NCBI RefSeq assembly: GCF_023898315.1
Contig: NC_064621.1
Coordinates: 534,523,383-534,587,382 of the forward strand
Source of the DNA: Schistocerca nitens
Lineage: Eukaryota > Arthropoda > Insecta > Orthoptera > Acrididae
Reading direction: 5' to 3'
DNA: 64,000 bases
Shown here: piece by piece, positions 58,114-64,000 of the stretch
Position numbering within the stretch: position 1 is the stretch's first letter
How the letters are laid out: each line of letters begins with the position of its first letter
Notes under the pieces: model-generated
The model's database searches: none
What the model was told of the DNA's origin: nothing
Seen by the model: the letters and a program-made list of their open reading frames with translations, nothing else
Program-made: the position numbers and the translations under genes

Positions 58114-59307
58114 ATGGTGTCCTCTTGGGTAAAATATTTCGGAGGTGAAATAGTCCCCCATTCGGATCTCCGGGCGGGGACTACTCAAGAGGGCGTCGTT
58201 ATCAGGAGAAAGAAAACTGGCATTCTACAGATCGGAGCGTGGAATGTCAGATCCCTTAATCGGGCAGGTAGGTTAGAAAATTTAAAAACGGAAATGGATA
58301 GGTTAAAGTTAGATACAGTGGGAATTAGTGAAATTCGGTGGCAGGAGGAACAAGACTTTTGGTCAGGCGAATACAGGATCATAAATACAAAATCAAATAG
58401 GGGTAATGCAGGGGTACCTTTAATAATGGATAGGAAAATAGGAGTGTGGGTAAGCTACTACAAACAGCATAGTGAACGCATTATTGTGGCCAAGATAGAC
58501 ACACAGCCCATGCCTACTACAGTAGTACAAGTTTATATGCCAACTAGCTCTGCAGATGATGAAGAAAATGATGAAATGTATGACGAGATAAAAGAAATTA
58601 TTCAGGTAGTGAAAGGAGACGAAAATTTAATAGTCATGGGTGACTGGAATTCAATAGTAGGAAAAGGGAGAGAAGGAAACATAGTAGGTAGATATGGATT
58701 GGGGGGAAGAAATAAAAGAGGAAGCCACCTGGTAGAATTCTGCACAGAGCATAACTTAATCATAGCTAACACTTGGTTCAAGAATCATAAAAGAAGGTTG
58801 TATACCTGGAAGAATCCTGGAGATACTAAAAGGTATCAGATAGATTATATAATGGTAAGACAGAGATTTAGGAACCAGGTTTTAAATTGTAGGACATTTC
58901 CAGGGGCAGATGTGGACTCTGACCACAATCTATTGGTTATGAACTGTAGATTAAAAATGAAGAAATTGCAAAAAGGTGCTAATTTAAGGAGATGGGACCT
59001 GGATAAACTGACTAAACCAGAGGTTGTACAGAGTTTCAGGGAGAGCATAAGGAAACAATTGACAGGAATGGGGGAAAGAAATACAGTAGAAGACGAATGG
59101 GTAGCTCTGAGGGATGAAGTAGTGAAGGCAGCAGAGGATCAAGTAGGTAAAAAGACGAGGGCTAGTAGAAATCCTTGGGTAACAGAAGAAATATTGAATT
59201 TTATTGATGAAAGGAGAAAATATACAAATGCAGTAAATGAAGCAGGCAAAAAGGAATACAAACGTCTCAAAAATGAGATTGACAGGAAGTGCAAAATGGC
59301 TGAGTAG
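58114..59307 (+). pseudogene. RTE endonuclease region (397 codons to a stop)
   Basis: ATG at 58114 (MVSSWVKYFGGEIVPHSDLR), then apurinic endonuclease motifs: IGAWNVRSLN at about residues 40-50, ISEIRWQE (catalytic Glu), NLIVMGDWNSIVG, RRLYTWKNPGD, QIDYIMV and VDSDHNLLVMNC (S-D-H active site), followed by a linker rich in K/E. Ends at TAG 59305-59307 within KCKMAE*AWLED, where the frame otherwise continues into the RT. This premature stop looks like a point mutation. Confidence 0.88.
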
Positions 59308-59334
59308 GCATGGCTGGAGGACAAATGTAAGGAA

Positions 59335-60546
59335 GTGGAGGCTTATCTCACTAGGGGTAAGATAGATACAGCCTACAGGAAAATTAGAGCAACCTTTGGA
59401 GGAAAGAGAGCCACTTGTATGAATATCAAGAGCTCAGATGGAAACCCAGTTCTAAGCAAAGAGGGGAAAGCAGAAAGGTGGAAGGAGTATATAGAGGGTC
59501 TATACAAGGGCGATGTACTTGAGGACAATATTATGGAAATGGAAGAGGATGTAGATGAAGATGAAATGGGAGATATGATACTGCGTGAAGAGTTTGACAG
59601 AGCACTGAAAGACCTGAGCCGAAACAAGGCCCCGGGAGTAGACAACATTCCATTAGAACTATTGATGGCGTTGGGAGAGCCAGTCATGACAAAACTCTAC
59701 CATCTGGTGAACAAGATGTACGAGACAGGCGAAATACCCTCAGACTTCAAGAAGAATATAATAATTCCAATCCCAAAGAAAGCAGGTGTTGACAGATGTG
59801 AAAATTACCGAACTATCAGTTTAATAAGTCACAGCTGCAAAATACTAACACGAATTATTTACAGACGAATGGAAAAACTGGTAGAAGCCAACCTCGGGGA
59901 AGATCAGTTTGAATTTTGTAGAAATGTTGGAATACGTGAGGCAATACTGACCTTACGACTTATCTTAGAAGAAAGACTAAGAAAAGGCAAAACTATGTTT
60001 CTAGCATTTCTAGCCTTAGAGAAAGCTTTTGACAATGTTGACTGGAATACTCTCTTTCAAATACTAAAGGTGGCAGGGGTAAAATACAGGGAGCGAAAAG
60101 CTATTTACAATTTGTACAGAAACCAGATGGCAATTATAAGAGTCAAGGGGCATGAAAGGGAAGCAGTGGTTGGGAAGGGAGTGAGACAGGGTTGTAGCCT
60201 CTCCCCGATGTTATTCAATCTGTATATTGAGCAAGCAGTAAAGGAAACAAAAGAAAAATTTGGAGTAGGTATTAAAATCCAGGGAGAAGAAATAAAAACT
60301 TTGAGGTTCGCCGATGACATTGTAATTCTGTCAGAGACAGCAAAGGACTTGGAAGAGCAGTTGAATGGAATGGATAGTGTCTTGAAAGGAGGATATAAGA
60401 TGAACATCAACAAAAGCAAAACAAGGATAATGGAATGTACTCGAATTAAGTCGGGTGATGCTGAGGGAATTAGATTAGGAAATGAGACACTTAAAGTAGT
60501 AAAGGAGTTTTGCTATTTGGGGAGCAAAATAACTGAACTTGATTAG
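59335..60546 (+). pseudogene. RTE reverse transcriptase region
   Basis: Same frame as the endonuclease. Contains ALKDLSRNKAPGVDNIPLEL, CENYRTISLISHSCKILTRI, LAFLALEKAFDNVDWNTLF, GVRQGCSLSPMLFNLYIEQA, TLRFADDIVILSETAKDLEE and FCYLGSKITE. Motif A normally reads F-x-D-L-x-K-A-F-D; here codon 227 counted from 59335 (60013-60015) is GCC, Ala, so the first catalytic Asp is missing while the ADD box is intact. The frame ends at TAG soon after the LGSKITE block because of a deletion. The first ATG at 59335 is not a biological start. Confidence 0.88.
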
Positions 60547-60766
60547 AAGAAGGGATCGGTTGGTAGGACATGTCCTGAGGCATCAAGGGATCACCAATTT
60601 AGCATTGGAGGGCAGCGTGGAGGGTAAAAATCGTAGAGGGAGACCAAGAGATGAATACACTAAGCAGATTCAGAGGGATGTAGGTTGCAGTAGGTACTGG
60701 GAGATGAAGGAGCTTGCACAGGATAGAATAGCATGGAGAGCTGCATCAAACCAGTCTCAGGACTGA
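60539..60766 (+). pseudogene. RTE C-terminal tail after internal deletion
   Basis: Frame with RRRDRLVGHVLRHQGITNLA, LEGSVEGKNRRGRPRDEYTK and AQDRIAWRAASNQSQD, the standard RTE C-terminus. Compared with the family, the stretch between LGSKITE and this block (which normally includes KAF..KK.L and LYG.E.W) is missing, so a few hundred bases were deleted. Confidence 0.85.
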
Positions 60767-60785
60767 AGACAACAACAACAACAAC
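60767..60785. repeat. RTE 3' (ACA)n tail
   Basis: Short CAA/ACA tail directly after the stop codon, typical of RTE 3' ends. Confidence 0.8.
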
Positions 60786-60791
60786 ATGTAA

Positions 60792-63550
60792 ATAGTGGCT
60801 AATGTATAGAAGATAATGCAGAACATGAAGTTATCACGGTGCTTACAGAGAGGAATACTGCTCCCAGAAGATTTTTGTATGTGTGCTCAATTATTGTTAA
60901 ATACCTATTATCGCAACATCTTTTATTTGTCGGGGCATCAGATAAATGGCAGAAACTTTGAGTAATGCAATAACTACATTTCATCACTGTTGTCATCATG
61001 TTTGTCATTGTCAATGTCAAGCTACTTTGCCTCATTCAATCTATTACCTATTGATGTAATGGTTAAAAGATCTGAAGTTGGGGTTCATTTTTTAATTTGT
61101 ACATACAAGCTGCATTTTGCACAACATTTTATTTGAAAACTCGAGGAAATATTAAGCTTTCAGAGAAACAAATTTATGGTAACGTAAAATGAGCAATTTA
61201 TTTCAGAACTCTTACATCAATATTGCAAAAATTACAAAAGACTTTCTTGCTTAACCAGTTTGAGTGAAAAATAAAAAAGTCCTGAGTTAAAAGAGGTGAT
61301 ACTTTGAAGAACCACAAAACTTTCTAATATCCCTTTTAAATCTCTTTATCAGTCAGTTCCACTACTGGTACATTATTGCCCATAAATTGTTAAGAATCAT
61401 CTGTGTACAATGTGTTAGTGAATCATGGGTAGAAACTTTGAATGTCTTATCTATGAATATCATCTAACATTCACTTATCATTGCTGTGATATCACCTGCA
61501 AGTATGCGCAGAGGATGTACTGAGATTATGGCTGTAAGTTAACTGAACATGAAAATGTAAATACCAAATTTTGGATTGAGACTTAATTCAAAAGTTTGTA
61601 ATTAGGGTTTCCATTCACTATGATCTATGTTATCTTCATTATTTTTTCAGAAGATAACATACATCACAATTTGTTTACTTACTGTGGCCTAGTCCTGCTA
61701 ATGTGATTAAAACAAACATGAAAAGTTAGTAACTGGCATAATTAAAAGTAAATTACTATGGAAAATCCAAGAAGTTACTTAATCAGAATAATAAGCATTA
61801 TTTACGTCGTCCACATCAACATAACATATCCAGCAACAACAAATATACTTGCTGTTTTTATATTACATATAGTTAGCCAAACTGTGCGGTTCAAAAATAA
61901 ATAAACAGCTTATCAGAAAGAAAAGAAAATAAACAGATGGGTGGCCCATGGATTCCTAGCAATGTTAATATTTCTACAAAGTACTGTTTATGGCAGGCTA
62001 TTAATTTTCCCGTATAATTCATAAGAGTATTTTTTATTCTTATTCAGAATGGTGAAAAACCTTTACTAAGATATGTCTATTTCAATGATATTATCTGCTT
62101 AAATGACATCATATGCATATATCGCAATCGTCAGTGTATTTACAGACAATGGGAGATCATTTTCATTCTGTAATAGTTACACTTCAATTGATTTAAAAAT
62201 ATAAATACATGCATTGGTTACAAATCAACTAAAAATTAAGTAATTTGCATATTTTTATTAAAAGTAAATAAATAACAATAATTATGACAGCTCCAGGCTG
62301 ACACACACACCTAATTACTGCCAGAAGACAAGATAATGTGCCCTACTGTCAGTAATGGGTCTGGTTCTCAGAAAACAAGACATTTTACACAAGCTGGCAA
62401 GCACAACATACATAATTTACATACCCACTTCAGGATCATTGTTTGAATGCCACACTAATACTGATAATACATTAATAAAATCTGAAGATATACAACATGA
62501 TGGCTGTAATATTTATTTCCAGCATAAACAGTGTGGTCCTTACTGGTTCTAATGATTTTTTAGTTTAGATTCTATTAATTCCTCAGAAATGTAACTGTGA
62601 TCAAAACTATTTCTTCCCCATATCAAATTTCACTAACATTTCCATCAAAAAAGGTGTAAAATAGTTTGCAATTACTCCCTATGTGGACCATTTGAATGCC
62701 ACACATTTTTTGAACTTCATACCAGCCTAAAAGAAGTACAGAAGCTGATTTATACTCACAACATATCGTCCTTGGCAAATATTATATACATATCACAGCT
62801 GCAAAGTGTTATCCTACAGATTCCTTTTCTACCTTCTTCATTAACTTATCAACAACAACTGTAGTTTACACACAGTCAAAATAAGCTTCAATTCGTCCAT
62901 ATTATTAGACAATAACTTTCATTACAAAAGATTTTACAACGGTCTCTTCTCAGCATATACAATGATCCTGAAGCAACAATGAGCTTATTAAAAACAACTA
63001 TACACTTAAAATTTTATTTGTCTCAGCAAGAATAAGACCATCTGCTATTGACTCCACACAGTAATTCTTTGCAGATGAACTGTGAAATAACTACAAGTCT
63101 CAACAAAATTTTCAACATTTACACATAAATAACACCAGTAACTAGAAAGCTACAAGAAAAGCTACAAAAAGCTTATACAAAGCAGCATATTTGATACACA
63201 AATTCCAACATTAGTGGAGTATTATAATTAAAGAAGCTGCCCAACACCACAAACTTTTTCCAAATTTTGAAATAATATGTATCTTGGACTGCACCAAATA
63301 GTACGTCTATGAGGAGCATAAATTATGTATACATGTTTCTGAGCCTAGTTACACATTCAGAAATGTTGGAATTTAATGAGCAAAAAAATCAGTGGCATAC
63401 TCAATAACACAAAACAAGAAAGAAGCCATCACCACCAGCAGCAGCAAAACAACAACTTGCAGCCTGCTCTTCCATCAACTAAAAACGTACACACATAAAT
63501 ATCTGTGCCACCTTATCATGTTCCATTAAGTTGGGTGGCACATACTGTAC
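60792..63550. other. AT-rich intron sequence
   Basis: About 2.8 kb with no recognisable repeat boundaries, coding motifs or exon candidates. The donor side of the upstream DGK exon is at its end. Confidence 0.45.
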
Positions 63551-63820
63551 CTAAGATAATTAACATTCCCCCCTGGTGATGAAAGACTCATATTATATTT
63601 CTCTTCTGGGCTCGTCTTTTTCTGCTTACTAATGATGTCATCTGAATGTGAACGAGGTACTCTTCCACCTGCTAGCTCTTCATTAAGCATTTCTTCACTA
63701 GGCCCTCTCCAACTGGGCGACTCATCATCATCACGCGAGCCCCCAGTTCCGTATGAACGTTCGAACTTTCCGTCATCTTCCCGAGATCCATCACTGTTGA
63801 TTGTAAATATAGGAAGGGGA
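63551..63820 (-). CDS. rdgA: upstream exon of type IV diacylglycerol kinase, Ser/Asp-rich linker
   Basis: Acceptor TTTCTTGTTTTTCTTGATGTAG lies before 63820 and donor GTACAG after 63551. The 270-bp exon takes one base of a split codon, reads 89 open codons, and leaves two bases (AG). Text includes PLPIFTINSDGSREDDGKFE, GGSRDDDESPSWRGPSEEML and KTSPEEKYNMSLSSPGGNVN. Local base use (CG dinucleotides, higher GC) differs from the flanking intron. The two leftover bases join the single leading base of the 27146-27209 exon as a serine codon, which supports adjacency. It would encode the hydrophilic linker before the ankyrin repeats. Homology of the linker itself is not recognised. Confidence 0.7.
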
Positions 63821-64000
63821 CTACATCAAGAAAAACAAGAAAGCAGAGAAGAGAAGGGCAAAGTGCATCTCAATAGTCTTAAAGTTATCTACAAAGTGCT
63901 GTTCTATTTCTGTAGAACTTTTATTGTAACTATAATATAGGTTGGTGCAATATTTTCTTTACTATCTTATATTGTGATGTATTGTGAATAACAGAGAGTA
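63821..64000. other. intron upstream of the 63.5-kb exon
   Basis: Includes the polypyrimidine tract of the acceptor; no other feature seen. Confidence 0.5.

Larger units (their letters stand above)
57800..60785 (+). mobile_element. RTE-clade LINE, young copy with few lesions
   Basis: A 5' region starting about CCCCCCACGAACCATGGACC, then one long endonuclease-RT reading frame (58114-60546) broken by a single TAG at 59305, and a C-terminal piece in another frame (60539-60766). It ends in an ACAACAACAACAAC tail typical of RTE. ATGTAA occurs on both sides (57794-57799 and 60786-60791) as a possible 6-bp target duplication. Lesions: the stop codon, an internal deletion near 60540, and loss of a catalytic RT Asp. 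Confidence 0.9.

Overview
The window reads as intronic DNA of a large, TE-rich arthropod genome. The AT-rich background, tens-of-kilobase introns and repeat mix (CR1, RTE, R4, Penelope-like, Tc1/mariner, piggyBac, tRNA-derived SINEs) fit an orthopteran such as a locust or grasshopper; the species is an inference. No prokaryotic features, rRNA genes, intact tRNA genes or CRISPR arrays were seen.

The only host coding sequence I can support is three exons of one minus-strand gene: 63551-63820, 27146-27209 and 9138-9295. Their splice sites and reading phases join exactly, and the two downstream exons encode the start of an ankyrin-repeat region that matches type IV diacylglycerol kinase (Drosophila rdgA; vertebrate DGK zeta/iota). 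The introns between them are 36.3 kb and 17.9 kb, and the window is essentially those introns plus part of the next.

Layout: 0-3 kb Penelope-like (PLE) remnants; 3.8-5.1 kb a dead mariner with both terminal repeats; 5.2-9.0 kb an R4/Dong-like LINE sitting between (TAA)n microsatellites; 9.1-9.3 kb ankyrin exon; 9.4-12.3 kb CR1 tail and Tc1-like remnants; 14.3-16.6 kb an eroded CR1-like LINE; 18-19.5 kb a GAT-tailed repeat and another Tc1-like fragment; 24.4 kb a fold-back SINE; 25.1-26.3 kb CR1 tail broken by a GC-rich repeat; 27.1 kb small exon; 27.7-33.3 kb several PLE pieces; 34.5 kb an RTE-like tail; 36.9-40.5 kb a long CR1 copy carrying a 103-bp-arm palindrome with a 10-bp target duplication; 40.8-46.2 kb a decayed Ty3/Gypsy element split by a Jockey-like fragment; 46.4-47.1 kb old RTE; 49.2-55.5 kb a nest in which a CR1 copy contains SINEs and a piggyBac that itself contains a hAT-like element; 55.6-56.1 kb a fold-back element; 57.8-60.8 kb a young RTE with only a few lesions; 63.5-63.8 kb upstream exon.

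The most notable structures are the nested CR1/piggyBac/hAT insertion with both target duplications readable, the palindrome inserted in the CR1 endonuclease, the microsatellite-flanked R4-like element, the fold-back SINEs, and a recurring hammerhead-like motif in PLE-type ends. No clearly new gene system was found; most signal is transposon archaeology inside giant introns.
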